From positions 1,820,368 to 1,884,367 of the forward strand of contig NZ_KZ293963.1 of the NCBI RefSeq assembly GCF_002352765.1: DNA of 64,000 bases, written 5' to 3'. This stretch comes from Alteribacter populi (GTDB taxonomy: Bacteria > Bacillota > Bacilli > Bacillales > Salisediminibacteriaceae). The number at the start of each line of letters is the position of its first letter. Within the stretch, counting starts at the first letter, position 1. Shown here piece after piece: positions 7,227-16,268 of the stretch. The notes under the pieces were generated by a model. That model saw only the letters and a program-made list of their open reading frames with translations, was not told the DNA's origin and did no database searches. A program made the translations under genes and the position numbers.

Positions 7227-8033
7227 ATGGATCACTTACAAGCTTCTCAACTTACTGTCGCTTATGACAATGAATACATTTTTAAAGAATTATCTCTCAC
7301 TATTCCAATGGGTAAAGTTTCTTCGATTATCGGGCCTAACGGATGTGGGAAATCAACATTATTAAAAACGATGTCCCGACTTATTAAACCTCAAGCAGGT
7401 ACAGTAATATTAAACGGTCAAAACATTTATTCTATGAAAACAAAAGAGGTAGCTCAGGAATTGGCGATTTTAAATCAAACACCGCAGATGCCTGATGGAC
7501 TTACCGTCTATGAGCTTGTTACCTACGGCCGTTACCCTCATCGTCAGCGCTTTAAAAGCTTAGGCAGTCACGACTATGAAATAATTGATCGAGCTTTAAC
7601 CGATACGGGGATGATGGAATTTAAAGACCGTACACTCGATGCTTTATCTGGCGGGCAACGTCAGCGTGCTTGGATTGCGATGGCTCTTGCTCAGGAAACA
7701 GAAATGCTCTTTTTAGATGAACCTACCACCTACCTGGATATGGCTCATCAGTTAGAAATTCTGAAGCTCGTGAAACAACTCAATGAAAAAACAGGTTGTA
7801 CAATAGTTATGGTCCTTCACGATCTCAACCATGCCGCTCGATTCTCCGATCATCTGATTGCGATGAAATCAGGGGAAATTATCTATAAAGGAGAACCGAC
7901 GGAGGTTATCTGCCCACTCGTACTTAAAACGGTCTTCGGAATTGAAGCGCTCATCACAAATGACCCGATCAGCGGTGCCCCGCTTTGTTACTCTTATGAT
8001 TTATGTGCTTCTCCTGTTACTTCTGCTAAATAA
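7227..8033 (+). CDS. Iron-siderophore ABC transporter ATPase (FecE/YusV type)
   Basis: A 268-residue cytoplasmic ATP-binding subunit that would energise ferric-siderophore import. Walker A GPNGCGKST lies at 36-44, a Q-loop in ILNQTP (near 90), the ABC signature LSGGQRQR near 138-145, Walker B LFLDEPTTYLD near 160-170, and the switch His in MVLHDLNHA. The length is typical. AAGGAG sits just upstream of ATG 7227. The matching permease and binding protein are encoded convergently at 8176-11223; the shared Fur control supports one system. The hydroxamate or citrate-type substrate is unknown. Confidence 0.85.
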   Translation: MDHLQASQLTVAYDNEYIFKELSLTIPMGKVSSIIGPNGCGKSTLLKTMSRLIKPQAGTVILNGQNIYSMKTKEVAQELAILNQTPQMPDGLTVYELVTYGRYPHRQRFKSLGSHDYEIIDRALTDTGMMEFKDRTLDALSGGQRQRAWIAMALAQETEMLFLDEPTTYLDMAHQLEILKLVKQLNEKTGCTIVMVLHDLNHAARFSDHLIAMKSGEIIYKGEPTEVICPLVLKTVFGIEALITNDPISGAPLCYSYDLCASPVTSAK

Positions 8034-8083
8034 AATAGCAGCAGGCAATTCAGTAGAGCCAGACAATATTGGATAGCACATAC

Positions 8084-8117
8084 AAAACGCTTGAGGATCT
8101 TATCCTCAAGCGTTTTA
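8084..8117. terminator. Bidirectional terminator between the two iron-uptake units
   Basis: A perfect 15-pair stem, AAAACGCTTGAGGAT/ATCCTCAAGCGTTTT, with a three-base loop and A/T tails on both sides, between convergent genes. Confidence 0.85.
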
Positions 8118-8175
8118 CTTCTCCACTAAAAATTGCATGTCCCGTACTGTAAAAGAGCGCTTCAATTGTTTCTCA

Positions 8176-10209
8176 CTACCGATTATGTTGTCTATTCATT
8201 AACCACAGGAATAATGGCGCACCAATTAAGGCTACTACTAACCCAGAAGGAATTTCTTTTGGAAATAAAATAACCCGGCTAAACGTGTCCGCTACTACAA
8301 GTAAAATACCACCAAATAGTAAGGAAAGCCCATATATTTTCCGATTGTCGTATCCACTCAACAGCCTTGCCAAGTGAGGGGCAACAAGACCGACAAACCC
8401 AATTGTTCCAACTGCAGCAACGGAGCTCGCAGCTGCCACAGTTGCTATAATCGCTAAAACAATCCGTGTTTGTGATACATTCTCTCCTAAATTAACTGCT
8501 TCATCTTCCCCCAAGCCTAATACATTTAATCTTTTCATATAGATGAAAGATACCGGAAGTAAAATGAGTAATGGGATTAATAAATAAAGCTGCAGCTCCG
8601 GGAATCCAGTGGCATATGTACTTCCTGACAGCCAAGTGAGCGCCCCGGCAGCATTCATATTAAAGCGAGTAATAAATAATTGGATGATCGCACTTGCGAA
8701 AGAAGACACCGCGATTCCGATTAGTGCTAATGCAGAAGGCTGAAAAGACAGTTTCCATCCTAATATTAACACTATAGCAATCGCTAAAACTGCTCCTGCA
8801 ATCGCTCCCACTGGCAAAAGGGCAACAGAAATATTCGTGAATAGAAACAATACGAGGATTGCTCCCATTCCTGCCCCTGCGGTTACACCGAGAACAGACG
8901 GATCTGCTAACGGATTCCGTAAAATTCCTTGAAAGATTAATCCACTCATAGCAAGTAGTAGGCCACATACTAAGGCAACCAACACCCTGCTCATTCTTAA
9001 CTCGAGTACAATAAAGCGAAGCCCATGATTATCAGGGTTCGTCAGAGCCTGCCAAGTCTCAGCCCATTGCAAGCCTTGACCACTAGCCACCACGCCAAAG
9101 ATGAAAGAAATAACTAACCCTGCTAAGCCTAGAACGATAAGCCATTTATACGGGATTCTCTTCTTTCTATTTGAACCGCCAAGTGTCATTGTCTCATTAG
9201 TTCTTCTAAACATCGAACGGTGCCTGAAGATGAGATATATTAGCCAAGGCGCACCGATTAAAGCCGTAACCGACCCTACTGGTACTTCTTTAAGAGTTGG
9301 ATCAAGCACTCTCCCTAAAATATCTGCGAACAACAAGATATTTGCTCCCCAGAGAAGTGACGCAAGAATAAGAGGACGATGTTTGCGAAAGCCTATAAGT
9401 CTCATTAAGTGTGGAGCGATCAAACCAACGAATCCAATCGGCCCCACAACACTCACTGTCGTTGCTGTTAACCCGACAGCTAAAATAAACAAAACGACTT
9501 GCGTCTGCTTAATGTTTTCCCCAAGCGATGCTGCTTTTTCTTCACCTAATAAAAGAATGTCCATTTTCCCTGATAGCAGTAAAGCTACGCATGTTACCAA
9601 GATTAAAATCGGGATAGCAAATAATACACCCCGCCAATCTTGTTGTACGAGACTTCCATTGCCCCAAAGAAAGAGGCCAGACGTTTCTGTTTCATAAAAA
9701 ATTTGAAAAATCGAGGTTAGGGAAGAAAATAGTAGCGTAAGAATCATTCCGGCTAACGCCATTTTTACAGGAGTTGCGTGAAAACCTCCAGACATAACAA
9801 AAACTAAAATTGCTGCAAGCGCTCCTCCTGCAAATGCCATCACAAATCCATTCGTAAAAAATGCAGTAGGTAAAAGAACCGCACCTAACACAACAAAAAA
9901 ATAAGCGCCTGCATTTACACCTAACGTAGCTGGAGATGCTAGAGGATTTTTCGTAAGTGTTTGAAACAGCACACCGGCTACGGCTAACGAAGCGCCTGCT
10001 AAAATCCCGATTGCAATCCTTGGTAAATATATGGAACGAACGATCTCGTGCTGGACTGTGTCACCTTGAAACATAACAGCTTCAAGTACGATTTTAGAGG
10101 TATATGTACCTGCACTCTGAAAAAGATGAAGCCATGAAAAAAGAAAAAGAAGAGCTCCTCCTCCTCCAAAGACGAGGATACTCTTCATTTTATTATTCTT
10201 AATCATCAT
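8176..10209 (-). CDS. Fused iron-siderophore ABC permease (two FecCD domains)
   Basis: A 677-residue integral membrane protein with about 20 helices, made of two tandem FecCD permease domains. The first is about 1-340 (RIAIGILAGASLAVAGVLFQ, NPLASPATLGVNAGA, GPIGFVGLIAPHLMRL). The second is about 355-677 (RMSRVLVALVCGLLLAMSGL, NPLADPSVLGVTAGAGMG, GTIGFVGLVAPHLARL). Most Gram-positive systems use two separate permeases; this single-chain form is as in E. coli FhuB and some Bacillaceae. It starts three bases after the binding-protein stop, so the two are co-transcribed from the Fur-type promoter near 11281. It would pair with the ATPase at 7227-8033. Confidence 0.88.
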   Translation of the reverse strand: MMIKNNKMKSILVFGGGGALLFLFSWLHLFQSAGTYTSKIVLEAVMFQGDTVQHEIVRSIYLPRIAIGILAGASLAVAGVLFQTLTKNPLASPATLGVNAGAYFFVVLGAVLLPTAFFTNGFVMAFAGGALAAILVFVMSGGFHATPVKMALAGMILTLLFSSLTSIFQIFYETETSGLFLWGNGSLVQQDWRGVLFAIPILILVTCVALLLSGKMDILLLGEEKAASLGENIKQTQVVLFILAVGLTATTVSVVGPIGFVGLIAPHLMRLIGFRKHRPLILASLLWGANILLFADILGRVLDPTLKEVPVGSVTALIGAPWLIYLIFRHRSMFRRTNETMTLGGSNRKKRIPYKWLIVLGLAGLVISFIFGVVASGQGLQWAETWQALTNPDNHGLRFIVLELRMSRVLVALVCGLLLAMSGLIFQGILRNPLADPSVLGVTAGAGMGAILVLFLFTNISVALLPVGAIAGAVLAIAIVLILGWKLSFQPSALALIGIAVSSFASAIIQLFITRFNMNAAGALTWLSGSTYATGFPELQLYLLIPLLILLPVSFIYMKRLNVLGLGEDEAVNLGENVSQTRIVLAIIATVAAASSVAAVGTIGFVGLVAPHLARLLSGYDNRKIYGLSLLFGGILLVVADTFSRVILFPKEIPSGLVVALIGAPLFLWLMNRQHNR

Positions 10210-10212
10210 CGA

Positions 10213-11223
10213 TTACTCTCCAACAAGAATGTCTGTCATTTGTTCAGCAAATACTTCAGCCGACAGTGGACCACCAAATGTCCAAGTATCTCCTGGCAAA
10301 GCATAGTTTCTGTGTTCTTGTACAAAGTTCAGCTTATTCCAAACGATATTGTCTTTGAGCTGATTTTCGAAAACATTATCATCTTCTTGAACGATATAAG
10401 TAAAATGAGCATCCTCATACCGCTCTAATTGATCAACACCCGTTTCCACGTAACCATACAGTTCGAAATCTCTGCCATCAAAAGCATTCTGCAAATTAAT
10501 TTGTTCCATAATCTGGACGGCCATTGAATTATCCGTAAACAATCGCAAAACGGCTGTTTCATTCGCACTGTAGGCTTGCGAGAGAAGAACTTCAGTATCC
10601 GTTAACCCTGCGTCATTGATCTGTTCAGCAAGCATATCGTATGAATCTTCAAGATCAGCCAGTACTTCAACTGCTTCCTGTTCTTTTCCAACAGCTTTAG
10701 CCATTTCTTCAAAAGTAGAAATCATTTCTTCATATTGATCACCTTCCCCTTCTTCAGGATAAGGCTCAAACATTACGGTTGGCGCCAATTGTTCTAATTG
10801 ACTCTGAATGCCTTCATGACGTGAAGCTGCTGTAATAATCAGGTCTGGCTCTAAACGAGCAATTTCTTCAAGACTTGGCTCCTGTCTTGTCCCTACATCT
10901 GTTACATCTTCAGCTAATTCAGGTTCAACATTAACCCAAGCATCATAGCCATCAATATCGGCTACACCTACGGGTTGGGTACCTAAAGCAAGCAGGTTTT
11001 CAGCGTAAACCCACTCTAAGACAACTATACGTTCTGGCTTTTCCTCTAATGTTGTCTCTCCCAACGCATGTGTAATCGTAGTTTCACCATCTCCAGTAGC
11101 TGAATTTTCTGTTTCACTTTCATATGTATCTTCATCTTGCTCAGGTAAGTTTTCTGTTTCCTCACCACAACCAGTAAGCACGATAACACTAGCTGATAAG
11201 ATCATTCCCCACTTCTTGACCAT
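10213..11223 (-). CDS. Iron-siderophore binding lipoprotein
   Basis: A 336-residue substrate-binding protein anchored in the membrane by a lipid. The N-terminus MVKKWGMILSASVIVLTGC carries a lipobox with Cys19, followed by an acidic linker (EETENLPEQDEDTYESETEN), consistent with an alkaliphile or halophile. The class III binding-protein fold is shown by KPERIVVLEWVYAENLLALG, LEPDLIITAASRHEG and the closing long helix. The start is ATG 11223 with GGGAGGAAAT upstream; a much longer frame opening at 11361 runs through the promoter and is not real. It is the first gene of the operon with the fused permease, under a consensus promoter flanked by Fur-box-like sites. Confidence 0.85.
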   Translation of the reverse strand: MVKKWGMILSASVIVLTGCGEETENLPEQDEDTYESETENSATGDGETTITHALGETTLEEKPERIVVLEWVYAENLLALGTQPVGVADIDGYDAWVNVEPELAEDVTDVGTRQEPSLEEIARLEPDLIITAASRHEGIQSQLEQLAPTVMFEPYPEEGEGDQYEEMISTFEEMAKAVGKEQEAVEVLADLEDSYDMLAEQINDAGLTDTEVLLSQAYSANETAVLRLFTDNSMAVQIMEQINLQNAFDGRDFELYGYVETGVDQLERYEDAHFTYIVQEDDNVFENQLKDNIVWNKLNFVQEHRNYALPGDTWTFGGPLSAEVFAEQMTDILVGE

Positions 11224-11260
11224 TTCTATTTCCTCCCATTTATTCTCAGTTAGACACAAT

Positions 11261-11324
11261 AGATAATCATTTTCAATTGAATTATAGAGTTTTACATTGG
11301 TTCTGTCAATGAGAAATATTCTCA
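11261..11324 (-). promoter_or_regulatory. Consensus promoter with two Fur-box-like sites upstream of the siderophore operon
   Basis: On the - strand, -35 TTGACA (11304-11309), 17-bp spacer, -10 TATAAT (11281-11286), a perfect sigma-A promoter. The palindrome TGAGAATATTTCTCA (7-1-7 spacing, read on the - strand) lies at 11310-11324 just upstream of -35. TGAAAATGATTATCT, near the Fur consensus, lies at 11261-11275 just after -10. Confidence 0.7.
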
Positions 11325-11365
11325 ATAAGAAACAGTTGTCTACCTTAGTTATTGTTCCCAAGACT

Positions 11366-11397
11366 AAAAAAGAGATGTCCCGTTAGACATCTCTTTT
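11366..11397 (-). terminator. Terminator of ytgP/murJ
   Basis: A nine-pair stem, AGAGATGTC/GACATCTCT, with A/T flanks on both sides, eight bases past the ytgP stop. Confidence 0.75.
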
Positions 11398-11404
11398 CTT
11401 AGTG

Positions 11405-13042
11405 TTATGCGTCTTCCATAACGTTCTTTTGCTTTTTTAAAAACTTGAATCGATGACCCAATATTTGACCTGCAAGGCCTGAACGAACACCGAGAAAACC
11501 GTAGACGACAAGACCCACTACGATTGTAATTGGTAAGTTGATAAATGTTGCTACTCTTGTTTCAAGTGGAAGCGCCAACTGAATAAGCTGATTGACTCCC
11601 CATACACTCAAGCCCATTATCGTTGCAAAAATGACAATAAGAAGTGTTCGTTTTATAAGAAAGCCATAGCTGTATTCTGCATATTTTCCAATCGCCCACA
11701 CATTCACACCAATCGCAGCCAAGTATCCAAGTCCAGTTGCATAAATCGCTCCAGTAGCAACGAACCACCCGATGAAAAGACTGTTCGTTACAAGTTTCAA
11801 GACAACCCCGACACCTAAAGCAATGACAGCATACTTCTGCTTATTAATTCCTTGCAGTAATGACGATGTTACTGCGAAAACCGAAAACATAATCGCCACT
11901 GGTGCATAATATCTGAGAATTTCTCCACCTATTTCAAGATCAGCTAATCCAAATAAAGCACCGTATGCGGGATAGGCAAGAACCGATAACCCTACTGCCG
12001 CTGGTATACTTATAAACAAAATGATCTGATACGTCTGTGTAATATGCCGTTGAACACGGGTTTTGTCTTCATTAATAAAAGCATTTGTCACTGTCGGTAA
12101 AATGGTGAGCGACAACGCTGTAGCTACCGATACCGGGATGAGAATTAATTTATGAGATGCTTGGACAAAAGCACCAAAGTATTTTTCGGCCGTTTGCTGG
12201 TTATACCCTAACGAGTCCATAGCATTGTTAAAGGTAAACATATCTACCAACTGATACAACGGAATAGCAAGACCAACAAACGAGATCGGCAACGCATAAC
12301 GAATCAGTTCCTTATACATTTTCGGTAGAGGTATTTGATGGTCAACGACGCTTTCCTCTATTTGCTTTTGGAAGTTGCCCCTCCGTTTAATCCAATAGGT
12401 AATCAGAACTGCCAAACCACCAAGCGCTCCAATGAAGGCCCCGAATGTGGCAAAACCAACGGCTGTTCCTAATTCACCATTCCAAACATTAATAATCAAA
12501 AATGTAAACAGCAAAATAAACAGGATCCGAACGATTTGTTCAATCACTTGCGAAACCGCAGTCGGCCCCATCGAATTATGTCCTTGGAAATATCCCCGAA
12601 TAATCGCCATGACAGGAACAATTAACAATGCTACACTGACCATTCTAATGGTAAAAACAGCGTCACTAATACTATTACCTTGAAGATCATCTGGATCTAA
12701 CACACTTGTAGCAATAACAGGTGCTAATAAAAAGAGTGCTAAAAATGTTACAACTCCAGTGATTCCCATAACAATCAGCCCTGATTGAAACAATCGTTGT
12801 CCCGTACGGTAATCACCGAGAGCATTGTATTTCGAGACAAATTTGGATACAGCAAGGGGGATCCCTAATGTTGCTAAACTAAGCAGTACCGTATACGGAA
12901 CATACCCATATGTATAAAGAGCCAAGCCTTCAAGCCCAACAATCGCCTGAAACGGAAAAATATAAATAAGACCGAGCATCTTCGAAATGAAAATTGATGC
13001 TGTTAAAATCATCGTTCCTCTGAGTAACTGTCTCTCTGACAT
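11405..13042 (-). CDS. ytgP: YtgP/MurJ-type lipid II flippase
   Basis: A 545-residue integral membrane protein with about 14 helices of the MOP (MATE/Wzx/MurJ) exporter superfamily. The N-terminus LLRGTMILTASIFISKMLGLIYIFPF and the VVGLEG/IPLAVSKFVSKYNALGD loop match the B. subtilis YtgP/SpoVB group. YtgP is the MurJ flippase that moves lipid-linked peptidoglycan precursor across the membrane in B. subtilis. It would feed the RodA and FtsW polymerases at 3097-5512. A family D tail fragment lies about 25 bp upstream of the start. SpoVB is the alternative, but the proximity to rsuA and ytfP, as in B. subtilis, favours YtgP. Confidence 0.8.
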   Translation of the reverse strand: MSERQLLRGTMILTASIFISKMLGLIYIFPFQAIVGLEGLALYTYGYVPYTVLLSLATLGIPLAVSKFVSKYNALGDYRTGQRLFQSGLIVMGITGVVTFLALFLLAPVIATSVLDPDDLQGNSISDAVFTIRMVSVALLIVPVMAIIRGYFQGHNSMGPTAVSQVIEQIVRILFILLFTFLIINVWNGELGTAVGFATFGAFIGALGGLAVLITYWIKRRGNFQKQIEESVVDHQIPLPKMYKELIRYALPISFVGLAIPLYQLVDMFTFNNAMDSLGYNQQTAEKYFGAFVQASHKLILIPVSVATALSLTILPTVTNAFINEDKTRVQRHITQTYQIILFISIPAAVGLSVLAYPAYGALFGLADLEIGGEILRYYAPVAIMFSVFAVTSSLLQGINKQKYAVIALGVGVVLKLVTNSLFIGWFVATGAIYATGLGYLAAIGVNVWAIGKYAEYSYGFLIKRTLLIVIFATIMGLSVWGVNQLIQLALPLETRVATFINLPITIVVGLVVYGFLGVRSGLAGQILGHRFKFLKKQKNVMEDA

Positions 13043-13063
13043 TTTATTCCCTACCTCAACATC

Positions 13064-13090
13064 TGGTTTTTGAACATCTTCTTATAGACA
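13064..13090. repeat. Family D tail fragment (copy 3)
   Basis: TTTTTGAACATCTTCTTATA matches the right end of the family D elements (for example 7189-7210). It lies just upstream of the ytgP start, in its leader. The rest of the 13043-13355 gap holds a family F palindrome and a terminator; an ORF at 13132-13353 crosses both and is not a gene. Confidence 0.45.
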
Positions 13091-13220
13091 CTGTTAGCAT
13101 TTTATCATAATTCCACCTCAACAGATAGAAATTGGCTGCAACAGTGGCTATCGGATTAAAAAAGTGGAAAACCTTAGTCTTAATTGACGCCAGTCACCTA
13201 AAATGGTTTCACTTATTTAA

Positions 13221-13251
13221 AAAAGTTCGGGGGACTGTCCCCCGAACTTTT
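13221..13251. repeat. Family F palindrome (copy 2, perfect)
   Basis: A perfect 31-bp palindrome: AAAAGTTCGGGGGAC and its reverse complement around one central T. No T-run follows the stem apart from its own arms. Confidence 0.7.
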
Positions 13252-13257
13252 CTTAAC

Positions 13258-13293
13258 GTAAAAAGCCTCGCACATTTACACGCGAGACTTTTT
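13258..13293 (-). terminator. Terminator of the carboxypeptidase gene
   Basis: AAAAAG-C-CTCGC pairs with GCGAG-A-CTTTTT around a ten-base loop, 60 bp past the stop at 13356 on the - strand. Confidence 0.6.
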
Positions 13294-13355
13294 GTACTGT
13301 ACTTTGGCGAAAAGACAAACGATTCTACATGTCATCTAGATCGGATTTATTAACT

Positions 13356-15812
13356 CTACCGGTTGCCGTTACCTCTTGCATGAGGAGGCGGGCCATTTCC
13401 TTTTCCTGGATTTCCATCTGAGTCGCCAATTGTAATCGTCTCAGAATTGTAGTTTTTACCATTTCCATCTGGCTTGTAGTTCTTTTCTACATTTCCTGCA
13501 GGATCGACTGAGAAGAATTTAATGGTCGTTGTTTCATCAATAGGTAATGTTTCTGCGCCTTCTCGTGTGCCAGCTAGTTGTAGTTGGTTTGATTCAAAGG
13601 TAGGGCGACTTCCATCCAATGTGTAATAAATGGTAGCCGGCTCACTTGTTTCAAACGCCACATCAACTGGATCGGAGTATGTGCCACTTCCAGGTACAGC
13701 GTTTGATTTCGGTTTTTTGTTATCTTGTGAGTTTTCATAAGCAACTTCAATCAAACCTATTAAACCGTTTGCAAATTCCAATGCTTGATCATGTCCTTCA
13801 TCTTCATAATCAGGTTGGAATCCTGTGGACACCCACCTGTTACCTTCCCATAATTGTGCCCCTACTTCAAAGTTCCAAGTATAAATATCTTTCTCATACC
13901 AAAGATAGTCAGCAGAGTTACCAGCAGCAGAGTACAATACATCAGGGATCGGGCCTGTCCGCGTTGGACGAATCACGGTTCCGCGATGTTGTTGAATTCG
14001 GTTTAAAATATGTTCAGAAGACTGCCAATAATACTCTTCTTCTCCTGCTGTCGGACGCGGTAATGTCGTACGATTCGTATCATAAGCACCTGGTGACCAC
14101 ATGAAATAACCACCGTGACTGTGAATATTCATTCCGAAATCAAGGTTTGGAAATTCATCAGCTAACCAAACGAGATTTTGGGCCTCTGGTTCTGAATTAA
14201 CTTCCGGACCTGCAAATGAGCCACTCGTACAGCTAGAAGAAGCACCCACAAAACCATCCCACATCGTTCCTACGGAGTGATTTCGATTTAAATCAACTCC
14301 CCAGTTGTTACGAGCGCCAAAATCTGATGCTTCGTCTGGCCCACAGTGATTTGTCATATTTTTACGCTGCATGTTGAAATCGTAGAAGCTGTAATTTGCT
14401 CCATCTGGGTTCACCATTGGAACCAAGAAAATCTCAAGGTTATTTACTAGTTTCTTCGTATCCGCATCATGAGCGTAGTTTCTAAGTAAACGTTCTGCCG
14501 TTTCCATCGTAACTAGCGGTGTTACCCATTCACGTGCATGCTCTTGAGAATAAGCAAGTACACCTGGATTAGAACCATCTCTGTCCTTGCCAATCCTAAA
14601 CGCTTTAACCGTAGCAGGTTCACGAGAAACATAATCTGGTGCGTTTAATCCATCAGATAATGTTGACGACCATGGTTGCGCCATTCCCGTTCCACTGTTT
14701 CCACGATATGTTGTTGCCGCAACAAGATCACTCGCTTGATCATTTAGTGCCTCGACAACTTCACTCGCCGTACTTGTTAATTCACCTGAAGAATCTGTTG
14801 CTAGTTGTACAGTTACTTTTTTTTCTTCCACCGCCACATCTAGCGACGCTTCTTCGGTATTAGGGTCAACAAATTCTACTTCTATGTCATTACCACCTTC
14901 ATGTCCCCAATCTTTTGATGTTACGCTAACGGCAGTATTTGTAAAACCTCCCATCGTAGCCTGAGCGTGTCGTCTATACCCATTCGTTTCATAAGGCATT
15001 TCGATGATCTCTACTAGATCTGGGAACTCATCTGCCAACTGTTCCATTTTTTCATTAATTTCAATGGGTGTCATATAAGAGTCGATAAACTCTGTTACAT
15101 AATGTTCTCCCGGTTCAGGCCTGTCTCCTCCTAACCACTCAGTTACGTCTCTTGTTGCCGTACCACCTAAATTACTCTCAATAGTAACTGTCGATGGGAT
15201 TTCTTCTACGGGAATTTCAAACCAGTGGTATAAATATTCCCCGTAATCAGATCTTCGTGAAAGCGTGGCTGAATTTTCCTCCCCATTTTCCGTCCAGCTT
15301 GCGGTAAGTGCTGTACTTACTGAATCCCCTTCACTCGATTTTACTTCAACGTAAAGGAATGTAGCGGATTGATTCGTGAAATGATTCGCACGAAGAATTT
15401 GTAGCTCATCTTCTACAGTAGCCAAAGTTGAACTTCGTTGCTCTGATCCATTTCTTTCAACTACTCTTGTTGCATCTTCTTGCTTTGTAAGTAATGTGGA
15501 ACTTACTTCAATACCGTAATCCTCTAATACTTTAATTTCTGATGGTGTAACAACAGCTTCTACTTCCATTGCACCGTTATTTTCGTGGATCGCTGCAATA
15601 TCAATGTCCAGCTCTACAATTCTTTCAGCTGCTTCTTCATCAGGTAGTTCCAGGGTAACAATTTCAGCAGTTTCTTCCTGTGGTATCGGTTCTCCTGGCT
15701 CAGGTTCGGCAGAAGTAGGTGTTTCAAGACCAGTATACAAAGTTGAAACAACGAGTGCTGCAATGACCATGAAAATTACTAACCTGCTTTTCCAATCTCC
15801 TCTTTTCTTCAT
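13356..15812 (-). CDS. Exported M14 zinc carboxypeptidase with C-terminal chitobiase-like domain
   Basis: An 818-residue secreted metallocarboxypeptidase. The positively charged start MKKRGDWKSR precedes the hydrophobic stretch LVIFMVIAALVVSTLYTG, a signal peptide or anchor. A glutamate-rich pro-region follows. The M14 domain shows the zinc motif QEHAREW, LVPMVNPDG, NNWGVDLNRNHS, the third zinc ligand in MNIHSHGGYFMW and the catalytic Glu in YTWNFEVG. Near the C-terminus, VDVAFETSEPATIYYTLDGSRPTF is a chitobiase/hexosaminidase C-terminal-type beta domain, often substrate binding. The end is Gly/Pro/Asn-rich. The site AGGAGG favours ATG 15812; ATG 15821 is only three bases from it. Likely role: extracellular peptide scavenging. 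Confidence 0.85.
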   Translation of the reverse strand: MKKRGDWKSRLVIFMVIAALVVSTLYTGLETPTSAEPEPGEPIPQEETAEIVTLELPDEEAAERIVELDIDIAAIHENNGAMEVEAVVTPSEIKVLEDYGIEVSSTLLTKQEDATRVVERNGSEQRSSTLATVEDELQILRANHFTNQSATFLYVEVKSSEGDSVSTALTASWTENGEENSATLSRRSDYGEYLYHWFEIPVEEIPSTVTIESNLGGTATRDVTEWLGGDRPEPGEHYVTEFIDSYMTPIEINEKMEQLADEFPDLVEIIEMPYETNGYRRHAQATMGGFTNTAVSVTSKDWGHEGGNDIEVEFVDPNTEEASLDVAVEEKKVTVQLATDSSGELTSTASEVVEALNDQASDLVAATTYRGNSGTGMAQPWSSTLSDGLNAPDYVSREPATVKAFRIGKDRDGSNPGVLAYSQEHAREWVTPLVTMETAERLLRNYAHDADTKKLVNNLEIFLVPMVNPDGANYSFYDFNMQRKNMTNHCGPDEASDFGARNNWGVDLNRNHSVGTMWDGFVGASSSCTSGSFAGPEVNSEPEAQNLVWLADEFPNLDFGMNIHSHGGYFMWSPGAYDTNRTTLPRPTAGEEEYYWQSSEHILNRIQQHRGTVIRPTRTGPIPDVLYSAAGNSADYLWYEKDIYTWNFEVGAQLWEGNRWVSTGFQPDYEDEGHDQALEFANGLIGLIEVAYENSQDNKKPKSNAVPGSGTYSDPVDVAFETSEPATIYYTLDGSRPTFESNQLQLAGTREGAETLPIDETTTIKFFSVDPAGNVEKNYKPDGNGKNYNSETITIGDSDGNPGKGNGPPPHARGNGNR

Positions 15813-16190
15813 TAACGACATACACCTCCTAATAGATTTGAAAATCATCTCTAGTATAGGAGTAATATTTTAATTTTTCTGTCATTTATTGTTGGTTGGC
15901 TGAACGTGACTAAAGAATCATTTACTAGATATACTAATATTTCGAGTAGGGAAATATCTAACTTTCTAATAATAATCAACGAGAAAATCCCAATATTTTA
16001 GCTATTTACCTTGTTGAAAAACGTTTGATCTAATCGAACCCTCCCAAAAAAAACCAAAGATAAATATTTTTTGACAAAGAACGACTCATGTATTTCACTA
16101 ATCCCCGCTCGTACCCATACTCAAAAGAAAAATAATACTTTAGTCACATATAAACTCTCTATCGATTAACTTTAATCTAGTTCTAAAAAC
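15813..16190. other. A+T-rich intergenic region
   Basis: This holds the upstream region of the carboxypeptidase gene and its probable promoter, which I could not place with confidence. I see no gene, RNA or repeat until the family F palindrome at 16191. Confidence 0.4.
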
Positions 16191-16225
16191 CCAAAAGTTC
16201 AGGGGACTGTCCCCCGAACTTTTGG
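16191..16225. repeat. Family F palindrome (copy 3)
   Basis: CCAAAAGTTC-AGGGGACTGTCCCC-CGAACTTTTGG: a near-perfect palindrome with one mismatch in the arms, ten bases before the yjbQ terminator. Confidence 0.65.
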
Positions 16226-16234
16226 TGTAAATAA

Positions 16235-16261
16235 AAAGAACCAGCGGGAGGCTGGTTCTTT
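16235..16261 (-). terminator. Terminator of yjbQ
   Basis: An 11-pair stem, AAAGAACCAGC/GCTGGTTCTTT, with a GGGAG loop, eight bases past the end of the broken gene. Confidence 0.75.
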
Positions 16262-16268
16262 GGTATGC

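Noticed and set aside
9101..9697. 198-residue + strand ORF
   Set aside because: It is antisense to the fused siderophore permease, which has clear family motifs; the long frame is a coding shadow.
13132..13353. 73-residue ORF before the carboxypeptidase stop
   Set aside because: It crosses a 31-bp palindrome and a terminator, with no ribosome binding site.
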